Numbered from the stretch's first letter, positions 40,898-50,402 are shown. The stretch: DNA of 64,000 nt from Pseudomonadota bacterium (GCA_040752895.1 JBFMHN010000001.1:1-64000), one strand, 5' to 3'. Notes: generated from the letters alone by a model not told the origin. A program made the numbers and translations.

Positions 40898-43800
40898 TCA
40901 ATTCTGGTTTTTCGAACGAAGATCGGTCGAGAGTTTCAGATTGTCGAGAATGCGTTGCATCGAGGAAAGAGCCTGTTCCATGGCGATGAACTTGGCGAGA
41001 AGAGATTGGCGTTCCCGCTCGAGGCGCCCAAGCTGTTCCGTGATTCGGCGGGCCGTCAGCGTGTTCTGATCCTTCAAGGCGTTCGTTTCCGTCCGGATGG
41101 TGCCGTTTGTCAAATTCAACGTCGAATCCAAGACGGCGTACATCTGGGCGCCGAGTCCAACCGTATAGTTGACCGAAACGTTACTGGCGTCTTTCGTGCC
41201 CGAGTATAAAAGTTTGAGGCCGTTCGCGCCGGTTAAGTTCGTCGCCGTGATCGTCTTGCCGCTGACCGTCGCCGAACCGGCAACCCCGTTGATGGTAGCG
41301 CTTAGAATGCTGGCGTTGAGATCTTTCGCGACGCCGAGCTGGCTGATCAGGTCGCCGCTGTCGGTGAAGCCAAGCTCGGTGCTGTCGTCGGCGACGATGT
41401 CGATATGGAATTCGCCATTTTGCTCGAGGATAAGGGCGGAAACACCGGCAACGGCGTTGATGGCGTTCGCGATAGCCTGAAGGCTGTCGGTCGCGGCGTA
41501 GTTGATCGTCCCGCCCGGGATCGGTGTGCCCGTGGCATCAAGGATCTGGAACGAGCTGTTGAGATTGCCGGCGAGGTAATTGCCGATCCCGGAAGTCTTG
41601 CTAGTGACAACCGAGGTTTCGGCGAACAGGCCGGCCCCGATGTTAATCGTAATCGCGGCCGTGCCTGGCCCCGTCGAGGTGAGTGGGTTCAGCGTGAGGA
41701 CGGCGATCTCCTGGCCGTTCACGACGATGCCGACGGTATGCGGATTGCCATCCTCGAGGTCGGCCGTCGTCGCCGTATCGTTCGAGCCGTTGAAGGCGGC
41801 GTCCAGCACGAAGGTGACGCCGGCGGTCGCGTCGAAGAGCGTGCTTCCCAAGCCATCCGACGTAAGGTTTAGGCTAAGCCGCCCGGTCGCCGCGCTGTAG
41901 ACCGACGAGGCGGCGCCCGTAAGCAGGGCTTGAAGCGTGGGCTCCGTGAAACCGCCGTTTGCGTCGTTTGCGTTCGTTACGTTTCCGAAAGTAACAAAAC
42001 CGACGGCGGAAGTGTCCGCGTTGGGGTTGGCGGTAATATTCTGGGTCCGGTCGAAGGCGGTGCCGTTGCCGGTCAGCGTCAGCGTGATGAAGGCTTCCGG
42101 GAAGGTGATATCCACCGTTTGCCCGGCGCCAAGATTGTTGCCGACGCCGGCCGCCGCGTTGAGGGCGGCGGTGATGTTGACGGTGCTGGCAATGCCGGTC
42201 GCCAGGTTGACGATGGTGAAGTTTTCCATTGCCGCGTCGTAGCTATAGCGGAAGGATTCGCCGGAAAACACTTGGTCGCCGAACTGGATCTGGCTGATGC
42301 CATTGCTGGCCGGCATGCCGGTCATGGCATAGCTTGGCGTAAACACCGTGTCGTTGGCGATCGAATTGCTGATATAGCGATCGTCGAAATCAACGTTAAG
42401 CGTGTAGCCGGAGGCGTTGAAGGACGTCGCGCCGGTGAAGCTAAGCAATGAGACGTTTGGGTTCGACGAGGTAAGGTCAAAAGCGAAAAGCCGCCGGACG
42501 TCTTCCGGGTTGTTGAGAAGGGCGGTATCCAGCGCCTCCTCGTTGAGGACGAGCTTGTTCGCGTCCAGCGGGTTATCGGGGTTCAACTGCTTGAACGTGA
42601 TCCCGATTTGGCGAAGGACGCTGAATTGGCTGTTTACGCCCTGGACGCCTCGCCCGAGGATCCCGCCGAGCTGGGCGGAGAGCTGTGAGAGCGTCGTGGA
42701 GCCGAAAAGGATCGCGTCCTTGGCCGGGGCGCCGGTCGTTGGATCGACCTGGAAATGCTTGTTAATGAACTCCCGGCCGGCGTTGTAGGTATCAACGAAA
42801 CTCTGAACGTTCGTCTTGACGGCGCTCAGGTTCCGCTCGACGTCGATTTTAACCGTCGTGCCGGCCTCGGCCTGGAAAAGGGTGATCGTCATGCCCGTGA
42901 AAAGGTCTTTGATCGTGTTGGTGTCCCGTTCGATCACCTTCAAATTCGGCTTTGTGAAATTCAACGAAGTCAGCAAGTTGTTGGTGTCGTTCCCAAGCGT
43001 GATGGCGGCGCCGTCGTCCTTCGTGATCCGCAGGCGGAACTGGCCGGAATCGGCGACGACCTGGGCCGATATCCCGCCGATGGCGTCGATCGTCGCCGCC
43101 AGGGTGGTGAGACTGTCCGTATCCGCATAGTTGACGGTTCCGAGCAGCACCCCGTTTGCGTTACGAATTTGAAAACTGTGGGCGCCGGCGGTTACCGAAG
43201 TATAGCCGCTGAAGGGCGCCGCGCTGTTTGCCACCAGGGCGGACTGGTAGAACGACGAATCGAGAATGCCATCTGCCGTGAAGCGCGCCTTCTGGGCCGC
43301 CTGAAGCTCTGTCTTGACGCCGGTACCGGAGAGAATGCCTAGCGTGTTCAGGGGCGAACCCGCGCCATCCGTAAGCACCAGGGCCTTTCCCGTTTCGGCG
43401 GCCGTAACAACGAGGTAGTTTTCCGTCGCGCTTACCGAAACGACGCTTGCGGACACCTTCGTCGCATTCGTTCCCGTGTTCGCGTTGTTGATCTTGTCGC
43501 GGACATCCAGCAGCGTATCCGAGCTGGAAAGGTTGATCGTCGCCGAATTACCGCCGGCAAGCCCGATCGTGAACGAGGAATTGTCCGCGATCCCGGCGAT
43601 GGCCGTCGTCGCGCTTGTGAAGGCATTGCTGCTCACCTTATGGGCGGTGGCGATCTGCTGAATCGCGATCGTGTGGCTTCCAATGGGGGCCGAACTGGTT
43701 ACGCTGACGCCCAGCAAATTGGCGGCGGCCGAAGGCGTGCCGGCGTCGATGCGCGAGGTCGAGGCGAAGGCCTGTTTCAATGCGAAAGCGTTGGTGATGC

Positions 43801-44056
43801 CGTCCACGCTCACGGCGCCGCGGAGCGTATTCAGGGCAAGACGAAATTGTCCGAGAAGCCCTTCAAATTCCTGAAGGGCCGCGATTCGCGTTTCGTTGTT
43901 GGTGGTCTTTGTTTGAAGCTTGTCGATGGGAATTTTTCGGGCCGCGATCAACTGATCAACGATGCCGACGAAATCAATGCCGGAGGTGAGGCCGGAGAAC
44001 CGCGTCAAACCGTTCTGTCCAACGGAAAAATTATTCAGATTTATAGGGTTTTCCAT
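40898..44056 (-). CDS. fliD: Filament cap protein FliD, unusually long
   Basis: 1052 residues, roughly twice the common 450-650. The N-terminal FSGLTSGIDFVGIVDQLIAARKIPIDKLQTK and the C-terminal coiled coil (TARRITEQLGRLERERQSLLAKFIAMEQALSSMQ) are the FliD_N and FliD_C ends. The middle contains several IMFG-like flagellin hook repeats and an extra 400-500-residue beta-rich insertion (about 540-860). FliD caps the filament and folds flagellin outside the cell. It lies between the flagellin gene and fliS copy 2. Confidence 0.93.
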   Translation of the reverse strand: MENPINLNNFSVGQNGLTRFSGLTSGIDFVGIVDQLIAARKIPIDKLQTKTTNNETRIAALQEFEGLLGQFRLALNTLRGAVSVDGITNAFALKQAFASTSRIDAGTPSAAANLLGVSVTSSAPIGSHTIAIQQIATAHKVSSNAFTSATTAIAGIADNSSFTIGLAGGNSATINLSSSDTLLDVRDKINNANTGTNATKVSASVVSVSATENYLVVTAAETGKALVLTDGAGSPLNTLGILSGTGVKTELQAAQKARFTADGILDSSFYQSALVANSAAPFSGYTSVTAGAHSFQIRNANGVLLGTVNYADTDSLTTLAATIDAIGGISAQVVADSGQFRLRITKDDGAAITLGNDTNNLLTSLNFTKPNLKVIERDTNTIKDLFTGMTITLFQAEAGTTVKIDVERNLSAVKTNVQSFVDTYNAGREFINKHFQVDPTTGAPAKDAILFGSTTLSQLSAQLGGILGRGVQGVNSQFSVLRQIGITFKQLNPDNPLDANKLVLNEEALDTALLNNPEDVRRLFAFDLTSSNPNVSLLSFTGATSFNASGYTLNVDFDDRYISNSIANDTVFTPSYAMTGMPASNGISQIQFGDQVFSGESFRYSYDAAMENFTIVNLATGIASTVNITAALNAAAGVGNNLGAGQTVDITFPEAFITLTLTGNGTAFDRTQNITANPNADTSAVGFVTFGNVTNANDANGGFTEPTLQALLTGAASSVYSAATGRLSLNLTSDGLGSTLFDATAGVTFVLDAAFNGSNDTATTADLEDGNPHTVGIVVNGQEIAVLTLNPLTSTGPGTAAITINIGAGLFAETSVVTSKTSGIGNYLAGNLNSSFQILDATGTPIPGGTINYAATDSLQAIANAINAVAGVSALILEQNGEFHIDIVADDSTELGFTDSGDLISQLGVAKDLNASILSATINGVAGSATVSGKTITATNLTGANGLKLLYSGTKDASNVSVNYTVGLGAQMYAVLDSTLNLTNGTIRTETNALKDQNTLTARRITEQLGRLERERQSLLAKFIAMEQALSSMQRILDNLKLSTDLRSKNQN

Positions 44057-44139
44057 ATCGGCTTTCGAAAAATACCCCTTGGATTATGCCTTCCCGAACT
44101 TCTTGGAATTTGCATTCCACCCCTGGAAGAGAAGGACGA

Positions 44140-44165
44140 GGGAGAGGGGATTTTTCCCCTCTCCC
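44140..44165. terminator. Hairpin after the flagellin gene
   Basis: GGGAGAGGGG pairs perfectly with CCCCTCTCCC around a six-base loop, 13 bases past the flagellin stop (which ends at 44178). In the flagellin direction the following bases are T/C-rich (TCGTCCTTCT) but not a T run. Likely a terminator or mRNA 3' stabiliser. Confidence 0.65.
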
Positions 44166-44177
44166 AAGCCTTTGGGC

Positions 44178-45764
44178 TTACTGGAACAACCGCAACAGGT
44201 TCTGCGGCAGCTGGTTGGCTTGCGCCAGCATGGCCACACCAGCCTGAAGCAGGACTTGCTTGCTGGTAAAGGCCGTCATTTCGGCGGCCACATCCAGATC
44301 CAACAGTTGGCTCCGGGCAGCTTCCGCGTTCTCGATCGCCGACGCGAGGTTCGCGGAGGCAAAGGAGAGTCGGTTCTGCGCCGCACCGATCGAAGACCGG
44401 CCGGTGTTCAGCGTGGTGATCGCAGCCGAGACCGCAGTCGAAGCGGTTTCTGCGTTCGCCCCGGTCGCGCCATCGATCTGGATCGTTGCGCTGTCAACGC
44501 CCAGTACCTGACCCGTCGCCGACGCGACGCTGAAGGTCAGATCGTCTTCCGTGGAAACGTTACCGGTACCAATCTTGAAGGTGAAAGACGTCGATCCGCC
44601 AGACGCGGTGTAGTCGTTGTAGATCATCGCCTGACCGAGATTGATCTCGATGAAGCCACCGGTCGCAGCCGTCGTCGTAGACGTCACGCCGGAAAGCGTC
44701 AACGTGGCGAGCACTTGACCACCGACCGTGATGTTGACGGCTGCGCCGCCCGCTGCGAGCGTGTGCAGGGTGTTGACGCCAGAACCAAAGTTAACCCCGG
44801 CAAGCGCCAGGAAGTCGATCTGGTTTGCACCGGCGTTGTTCCCCACCGCGATGCGGAGGACACCGGTTGTCGCATCATAACCGGCACCGTTCGCATCCAA
44901 CGCCGTGAGCCCGGCCAAAGCCGTCACCGCACCCGCGACCGTCACGCCGGTCGTCGCGAATGAAGCAGCAGCCGTCAAGGCCGAAATCTGGGCGTTCGCC
45001 GCAACCACGTTGTTCGTGGTCGTGGGGGCGATCGCCGCCGTCCGATCGAACTGGTCGTTGATCGTGAGCGTAACCCCCAGGTTGGTCAGCGTGATCTTGC
45101 CCGTTTGGCCGGCGGTAAGCGTGTTGCCGGTCATGAGCGCGTCAAGCTGGCTCTGGATGTTGACGGTCGCCGTGTTCGGCCCGGAACCGGCCGCGTCGAG
45201 CTTGGTGAGCGTCAACTGGTTCGCCCCATCGTAGGTAACCCGATAAAGGTTATTGTCCTGCGCATGGAGCGACGTGCTGAAGTCCACCGACTGGATGCCG
45301 ACGGCGGAAAGGGCCGACGTCGAGCTGGTGGCGTTGGTCGAAGAACCCGAAATCAGCTTCACCCCGTTGAACTCCGTATCGTTCGCGATACGAGAGACTT
45401 CGTTCTGAAGTGACAGGAACTCCGTCTGCAGGATCGAACGCTCGGTCGAAGAAAGCTGACCCGAAGCCGATTGAACCGCCAGCGCTTTCATCCGGATGAG
45501 GATGTCGTTGATAGCGGTGTAGGCACCGTCCGCGATCTGCAACAGAGAGCCAGCCTGACCGGCGTTGACGCCCGCCTGACGCTGGGCCGCGACTTCCGCC
45601 GCAAGACGGGAACCAATAGCCAGCGACGCGGCGTCGTCGGCGGCGGAAAGCACCCGCGTACCGGACGACAGCTTTGCCAGCGAGTTTGACGCCGCCATGT
45701 CGGTCCGCATCAAATTGCGGTGGGCGACGTTGGCAGCAAAGTTAGAGATTAGATTGAGAGCCAT
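44178..45764 (-). CDS. fliC: Flagellin
   Basis: 528 residues. Conserved N-terminal domain (MALNLISNFAANVAHRNL, LSSGTRVLSAADDAASLAIGSRL) and C-terminal domain (AQNRLSFASANLASAIENAEAARSQLLDLDVAAEM.., ending LPQNLLRLFQ), with a surface-exposed variable middle (about 150-430). Long for an alphaproteobacterial flagellin. It is the only flagellin gene in the window. It has its own sigma-54 promoter with three FlbD-like sites upstream. Confidence 0.96.
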   Translation of the reverse strand: MALNLISNFAANVAHRNLMRTDMAASNSLAKLSSGTRVLSAADDAASLAIGSRLAAEVAAQRQAGVNAGQAGSLLQIADGAYTAINDILIRMKALAVQSASGQLSSTERSILQTEFLSLQNEVSRIANDTEFNGVKLISGSSTNATSSTSALSAVGIQSVDFSTSLHAQDNNLYRVTYDGANQLTLTKLDAAGSGPNTATVNIQSQLDALMTGNTLTAGQTGKITLTNLGVTLTINDQFDRTAAIAPTTTNNVVAANAQISALTAAASFATTGVTVAGAVTALAGLTALDANGAGYDATTGVLRIAVGNNAGANQIDFLALAGVNFGSGVNTLHTLAAGGAAVNITVGGQVLATLTLSGVTSTTTAATGGFIEINLGQAMIYNDYTASGGSTSFTFKIGTGNVSTEDDLTFSVASATGQVLGVDSATIQIDGATGANAETASTAVSAAITTLNTGRSSIGAAQNRLSFASANLASAIENAEAARSQLLDLDVAAEMTAFTSKQVLLQAGVAMLAQANQLPQNLLRLFQ

Positions 45765-45865
45765 TTTAGTCTCCTACTTGGATTGTCAAAGTTAGCTTCC
45801 TGCTAACCAGGGGATGCTTAACGCACCACGACCGCGCGCAACGCACGAAGCCGCAGTCTTTCAAA

Positions 45866-45881
45866 AGCAATTCCAATGCCA
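45866..45881 (-). promoter_or_regulatory. Sigma-54 promoter of flagellin
   Basis: On the - strand TGGCATTGGAATTGCT has GG and GC with 10 bases between and an intact TTGC. The leader to the ATG is about 90 bases. Confidence 0.85.
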
Positions 45882-45946
45882 ATTCTATATTTTCCAAAAT
45901 TCGTTGGAAACACTCGGAAAATTTTCGATAGATTATTTGAATAACC

Positions 45947-45959
45947 GGCAATTTTTGCC
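45947..45959. promoter_or_regulatory. FlbD (ftr)-like site 1 of flagellin
   Basis: GGCAATTTTTGCC, arms GGCAA/TTGCC, about 66 bases upstream of the -24 GG. It is the same 13-mer as site 3. Confidence 0.65.
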
Positions 45960-45965
45960 CAGGGC

Positions 45966-45978
45966 GGCAAAATTTACC
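45966..45978. promoter_or_regulatory. FlbD (ftr)-like site 2 of flagellin
   Basis: GGCAAAATTTACC differs from the palindrome by one base in the right arm; 19 bases centre to centre from site 1, close to two helical turns. Confidence 0.5.
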
Positions 45979-45997
45979 GGAACGAGGACCGGAAGGT

Positions 45998-46010
45998 GGC
46001 AATTTTTGCC
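45998..46010. promoter_or_regulatory. FlbD (ftr)-like site 3 of flagellin
   Basis: GGCAATTTTTGCC, identical to site 1 and 51 bases from it, about 117 bases upstream of the -24 GG. Confidence 0.65.
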
Positions 46011-46042
46011 GAAGAATCCGAAACGGTTTCTGATCAAAAGAA

Positions 46043-46534
46043 TCAAAGAACATGACGAATCGCATAGTCCGGGTTGGCGAGCACGCATTGGCGGCCAACA
46101 TGCCGCCGGGTGTCCACGAAGATCGGCGCCCGCAGATTGGCCGAGATCACGGATTTTCCATCTTCCTGGCGGGCCGTGAGAATGAGTAGGACAGCCCCGT
46201 CTTCTTTCTGGATGGCGAGCTGTTCGTAGATTTCCTCCATGTCCTTTCTGGCGATCAGCCCCGCATCCAAGTCGAGTGGCGATACCAGGAAGGAAAGCGC
46301 CGGGTCCTCCAGGCATTGCAGAATCTTGAAATGGGAGAATTCCCGCTTCGGGAAATTCGCCAGACCAAAATTGTGATAAGCGGTAAACCCGAGAAGCCCC
46401 TTCGGCAGGCGCACCAGATTGTTCGGGCCGAACCGAAGTTCGCCGAACCGGCTGGGAATCGTCATCTTGCCGGCGGCATCCTCACTCCCCATCGGGGACG
46501 GCAAATCCGCCTGATATTTATTCTGAAGTATCAT
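46043..46534 (-). CDS. fliW: Flagellar assembly factor FliW
   Basis: 163 residues from ATG 46534, chosen for the GGAGG 8 bases upstream; an ATG nine codons earlier lacks one. IPSRFGELRFGPNNLVRLPKGLLGFTAYHNFGL and FLVSPLDLDAG are FliW signatures. In other bacteria FliW binds flagellin and CsrA to tune flagellin translation. No csrA is seen beside it. Last gene of the flgI-flgL unit, facing the flagellin regulatory region. Confidence 0.9.
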   Translation of the reverse strand: MILQNKYQADLPSPMGSEDAAGKMTIPSRFGELRFGPNNLVRLPKGLLGFTAYHNFGLANFPKREFSHFKILQCLEDPALSFLVSPLDLDAGLIARKDMEEIYEQLAIQKEDGAVLLILTARQEDGKSVISANLRAPIFVDTRRHVGRQCVLANPDYAIRHVL

Positions 46535-46575
46535 GGTGTTGTCCTCCGTTTCCACTCGCATTCGGTTGCTTCCCG

Positions 46576-47505
46576 CTAACGCAGGAAATTCAGCAGGGAC
46601 AGCGACGACAGCCTGGCCAGCACCATGAACGAGGCCTCCAGGTGCAACTGGTCGTTTGACAATTTCGTCATCGCCGCCGCAACGTCCACGTTCTCGATGT
46701 CGCCCACGGTTTCCTGCGCTTTGAGCAGGGCATCCGTATGGATCGTGTTAGCCAACTCCAACGTCTTGATCGAAGCACCTATGCCGGTGCGGATGTCGGG
46801 AATTTCATTGACGGCTTCCTCGGCAAGTCTCAGGGCTTCCTCCAGCCGAGTCCGATCCAGCGGCGAGGTGACCGTCGTCTGGGCAAGGCGGAGGGATCGG
46901 ATCAATTTTTCGAAACCGGATGCATTCGCCCGAACGCCGTAGGTTACATCCAAATCGTCGTCGGCATGGGCGGTCAAGGTGGCGTCGTTACCCTGGTAAT
47001 AGTCCGTATCTGCGAGCGAGGGGTAAGCGGGCGGAGGCGCCGGAAAATTCGGGTCATTCAAATCAACGGGCGGGGTGTCCGTTTTGGTGCCGGAAAAAAG
47101 ATAGCGGCCCTCTATATCGACGTTTAGAAGGCCCGATACCATTTGCAGGCGATTCGTCGCCTCGGTATTGATGGCGATGTTGGTGGCGTTATTGTCCGTG
47201 TTGAGCGCGCTGATCAAAAGGGTGCGGAAATCCGTCGCGATATCGAAGATCTGCGACGTGTGCGTCTCCATCGTTTGCAGACGTTGAACGACCTGCTGGT
47301 TGTTGAGCAGAAAACGGTCCATGCGCTTTTGTGCCGACTTCAGGTTGACGAGCCGGTTTGCGTCAGGTGCAATTTGCCAATAACGCTCCGCGACTTTCTG
47401 GGTCGAGATTTGGTTTTGGGTCTCCAGGATCTGCTTCTGCGTATCAAAAATGCGCTTCAGAAGCTTCGTTTCTTGGGCAAGATTGGCGATTGTCGAAGAG
47501 ATCAT
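46576..47505 (-). CDS. flgL: Hook-filament junction protein FlgL
   Basis: 309 residues with flagellin-like ends: N-terminal helix bundle (TQKQILETQNQISTQKVAERYWQ) and C-terminal VDVAAAMTKLSNDQLHLEASFMVLARLSSLSLLNFL, and the GRYLFSGTKTDTPPVD segment typical for FlgL. It joins FlgK to the filament. Ten bases after flgK. Confidence 0.93.
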   Translation of the reverse strand: MISSTIANLAQETKLLKRIFDTQKQILETQNQISTQKVAERYWQIAPDANRLVNLKSAQKRMDRFLLNNQQVVQRLQTMETHTSQIFDIATDFRTLLISALNTDNNATNIAINTEATNRLQMVSGLLNVDIEGRYLFSGTKTDTPPVDLNDPNFPAPPPAYPSLADTDYYQGNDATLTAHADDDLDVTYGVRANASGFEKLIRSLRLAQTTVTSPLDRTRLEEALRLAEEAVNEIPDIRTGIGASIKTLELANTIHTDALLKAQETVGDIENVDVAAAMTKLSNDQLHLEASFMVLARLSSLSLLNFLR

Positions 47506-47514
47506 GTTTTTCTC

Positions 47515-49629
47515 CTACGAGCCTAGATTGACCAAGATCTCAAGCATCTCGGAAATCGTCGTTATCATGCGCGCCGAGGCGTTGTAGGAATTCTGAATCA
47601 GCACCATGCGCGCCATTTCCTCGTCGATATTGACCCCACTAACGGACGTTGCCTGAAAGGAGATTTCGTCAACGAGGTTTTGTCGAAACTCCAGATTGTT
47701 CACGACGTTATTTGCTTCCGTGGCGTTCACCGACAGGATTGAGGTGGCGTATTCGATCAAGGTGTTGGCAAGAGGCGGCAGCCCGCCGGCCGAAACAAAA
47801 TCCAGCTTTTCGGAAAACTTGTTAGCGAGCAACTGCGCGATCGTACCGTCGCCGTTGGCTACGCCCGTATCGCCGAGCGCGGGCGCACCCGTCAGGCTCA
47901 AGGCGCCGCGGGAAAGTTTCGCCGGGTCGCTTGCGATGTTGCTTCGAACGGCAAGGACGGCGGATTCTCCGGTGCGGTCCGGCGCGATACCCAGCGAGGA
48001 AACAAGCGTTCCCCCGCCGCCGTCGGACAGGAAAAAGTTATCGCCATTCGAATCCGTGATTTTCAAGCGATAGCCACCCCCCTCCTGAACGACCTGCGCC
48101 GTGATGTTGACGCCAGCGCCGGAAAGGGTTCCGTTCTGGTTTATCTTGGTTGCGAGGCTATCGAGGGTATCTCCCGCTACGTAGGCGACGGTGGCGGTGA
48201 AGGGGGCGGGCCCAGCCGAATTGTAGCCGGAGAAAAGGAGATTACCGCTCAACTGAAGAGGGGCCGTGTTCGAGGTTTGTTGGGCCGTCGAGTAGCCGTC
48301 GTAGTTGGCTCCCGTCGTGAATAAATCATTGAGCCCGAAGAAATGGGAGAAGCCCATCGTGTCGTTGCCGACGGCGATGGCGCTGGTGTTTTCGTTGATC
48401 GCCACGCGGTTGGCCGGGTTCGTCGCCTGGATGACGAGGCGGCCATTTGCGTTAATGCTTGCCTGGGCGACGGCGGGGGCGAACGCGGCGTTGATCGCAT
48501 CGACGACGTCCTGCACGTTTGCCGGACTGGGAAGAGAAGCAAGGTCCAGGTCGAAGGCGGCGGCGCCGCCGGAGCCATCATCGGCGAAGTTGCCGTTGGT
48601 ATCGAGAACAGCGATCCGGACGACGCCGGTGCCGAGGAAGGGATCGGTTCCAGCTACGGTCCGGCTGCCCGTAAGGGCGTTCTGCCCCGGCAGCCCAACG
48701 CCCTGGTTGTGCAGCTTGTCGAGCTCGAAGCGAAGCCGAACGGCGAGCGAATCCGCTTCCGCCTGAAGCTGGGGCAGGGAAATGTCGCGAAGGTCGAGGA
48801 GCCCTCGCAATTTACCCCCGCGCAAACGGTCCGTAATATCAATGCCGTTCAGGTTGATGGGGCCGAAGGTATTGTTGGCGGAACTGACCAAGGAAGAGGG
48901 CGTGAAGCTAAGCGGCATCGCCTGCCGGTCCACCAGCGCGTCTCCCGCGCCGATGGAGACGACGACTTCTCGATTCCCACGGAAGTAATAAGAAATATCG
49001 AGATGTTCCGACAGTCGGCTAAGCGCGATATCCCGCTGGTCCTCCAGCTCTGTGGCCTGTTTTCCGGAGCCGACGAGTTTCGAGATGCGCAGGTTCAAAT
49101 CGGCAATCGTCGAAAGTTGCAAGTTTATCTCTTGAACTTCCGCCGCTATACCGGTTTCCGCCTCAAGCCTTAGCTTCTGAATGTTCGATGAGAGCGCGTT
49201 GAAGCGCTGCGCCATCGTCACGGCGGCATTCACGACATCAAGGCGCTGAGAAACGCCCTCTGGGGCGACCGCAAGCGCCTCGAACGTCGTGGCAAGGCTT
49301 GTGATCTGGGTGGTGAGCGAGGAGCTTGATCCGAGCGAGCCGAAAAGGTCCTGCATCCGGTCAAAGAATTCTTTCTGGACCGTATGCATACCAAGCGAAG
49401 CTGTTTGAGCCCGCAAATCCCGCAACAGAAATTCATCGACTTGGCGTGTGATGCTAGAAACGCGGACACCGGCGCCCATACCTAGGATATTTTGGGCCTC
49501 TAGGTTAACGACCTTCCGCGAATAACCTTCCGTGTTTGCATTTGCGACGTTCTGCGTCACAACGTCGATGGCGGTGCGCGTGACGTTGAGGCCGCTGATC
49601 GCAGTGAGAAGGGAGATGTTGAGGGACAT
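47515..49629 (-). CDS. flgK: Hook-filament junction protein FlgK
   Basis: 704 residues. N-terminal SLLTAISGLNVTRTAIDVVTQNVANANTEGYSRK and C-terminal SGVNIDEEMARMVLIQNSYNASARMITTISEMLE are the FlgK ends; the middle carries extra beta domains, so it is longer than enteric FlgK (about 550). It is exported with FlgL and FlgN as its chaperone. Confidence 0.95.
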   Translation of the reverse strand: MSLNISLLTAISGLNVTRTAIDVVTQNVANANTEGYSRKVVNLEAQNILGMGAGVRVSSITRQVDEFLLRDLRAQTASLGMHTVQKEFFDRMQDLFGSLGSSSSLTTQITSLATTFEALAVAPEGVSQRLDVVNAAVTMAQRFNALSSNIQKLRLEAETGIAAEVQEINLQLSTIADLNLRISKLVGSGKQATELEDQRDIALSRLSEHLDISYYFRGNREVVVSIGAGDALVDRQAMPLSFTPSSLVSSANNTFGPINLNGIDITDRLRGGKLRGLLDLRDISLPQLQAEADSLAVRLRFELDKLHNQGVGLPGQNALTGSRTVAGTDPFLGTGVVRIAVLDTNGNFADDGSGGAAAFDLDLASLPSPANVQDVVDAINAAFAPAVAQASINANGRLVIQATNPANRVAINENTSAIAVGNDTMGFSHFFGLNDLFTTGANYDGYSTAQQTSNTAPLQLSGNLLFSGYNSAGPAPFTATVAYVAGDTLDSLATKINQNGTLSGAGVNITAQVVQEGGGYRLKITDSNGDNFFLSDGGGGTLVSSLGIAPDRTGESAVLAVRSNIASDPAKLSRGALSLTGAPALGDTGVANGDGTIAQLLANKFSEKLDFVSAGGLPPLANTLIEYATSILSVNATEANNVVNNLEFRQNLVDEISFQATSVSGVNIDEEMARMVLIQNSYNASARMITTISEMLEILVNLGS

Positions 49630-49648
49630 AAGAAGCTTTCCGCGCTCT

Positions 49649-50086
49649 CTATAGGTTCTGGTCGAGGGCGATCGAGATGCCTGGCTTCCGCGTGCCTGCC
49701 GCCTGGCCGTTGCGGCTGTAGTGGTTTTCCTTTGCGTTCAGCTCGGCAACGGCCCGGGCAATGGCGCGCAGCACGTGGTTGTTTGCCTCCATCGCCGCTT
49801 GCAGAGCCAGCGCATTTGACTGGGTGGTTTTCCGAAAGGCGATCTGCCGGTCCTTCAGGCGCTCGACCGCTTCCGGCACAACGTTGCGAAGGTTCTCCGG
49901 CCGCTCGCGCAGGCCCCGAAGGTGTTTTTCGTAAACGTGGGCAAGCTCGGCCTTTTCCACCTGTAGGCCGCGAATATCCTCATGTCGGTGTTGACGAAGG
50001 AAGGAGGTTTCCCGGTCCATCAGGACGATCAATTGGTCGGTGACCGTCACTAGATCCTCAATTTGGGCTGTCATGTTCATGTCCAT
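49649..50086 (-). CDS. flgN: FlgN-like export chaperone
   Basis: 145 residues, helical, with a FlgN-type pattern (LIVLMDRETSFLRQHRHEDIRGLQVEKAELAHVYEKHL). FlgN binds FlgK and FlgL in the cytoplasm. AGGAGG lies only three bases before the first ATG and nine before the next in-frame ATG at 50080, which may be the real start. It overlaps the flgJ end by 29 bases. Confidence 0.8.
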   Translation of the reverse strand: MDMNMTAQIEDLVTVTDQLIVLMDRETSFLRQHRHEDIRGLQVEKAELAHVYEKHLRGLRERPENLRNVVPEAVERLKDRQIAFRKTTQSNALALQAAMEANNHVLRAIARAVAELNAKENHYSRNGQAAGTRKPGISIALDQNL

Positions 50087-50402
50087 TCACCTCCTGCAGT
50101 TTCAGGATTTCCGCCATCACCGCATCGGCAACGCCCACACCTCCGCGTTTGGCCATCACTTTTCCGTATTGTTCCGTCAGCATGGATTGGTAGATGGTTT
50201 CGCTGAAACCACCGCCGAACGGCCCGTCGGTCTGGATGTTGGCAAACATCGGCGTCAGCATCTGGGCGAGAAAGAGGGCCTCGAACTCCTCCGCCACCTG
50301 GCGCGCCTGCTCGGCGCTGCGGGCCGCCTTGGTGTTCGGCTCCGTACTTCGTTGCAACGCCAGAAGCGCAGGGTCAACCGGGGATCGCAGGCCATCCATC
50401 AC
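50058..50402 (-). CDS. flgJ: Rod-binding protein FlgJ (N-terminal domain only)
   Basis: 114 residues with the rod-binding motif QVAEEFEALFLAQMLTPMFANIQTDGPFGGGFSETIYQSMLTEQYGK. The peptidoglycan hydrolase domain of enteric FlgJ is absent, as is usual in alphaproteobacteria, where a separate hydrolase is used. Its ATG overlaps the flgI stop (ATGA). Confidence 0.9.
   Translation of the reverse strand: MMDGLRSPVDPALLALQRSTEPNTKAARSAEQARQVAEEFEALFLAQMLTPMFANIQTDGPFGGGFSETIYQSMLTEQYGKVMAKRGGVGVADAVMAEILKLQEVNGHEHDSPN

Noticed and set aside
43640-44963. Plus-strand open frames across the fliD start and flagellin end
   Set aside because: They overlap conserved ends of fliD and flagellin and have low-complexity Arg/Gly-rich products.
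45782-46042. Hidden csrA between flagellin and fliW
   Set aside because: No frame with the MLVLTR-like start or CsrA length was seen on either strand; the region is filled by promoter and enhancer-like sites.
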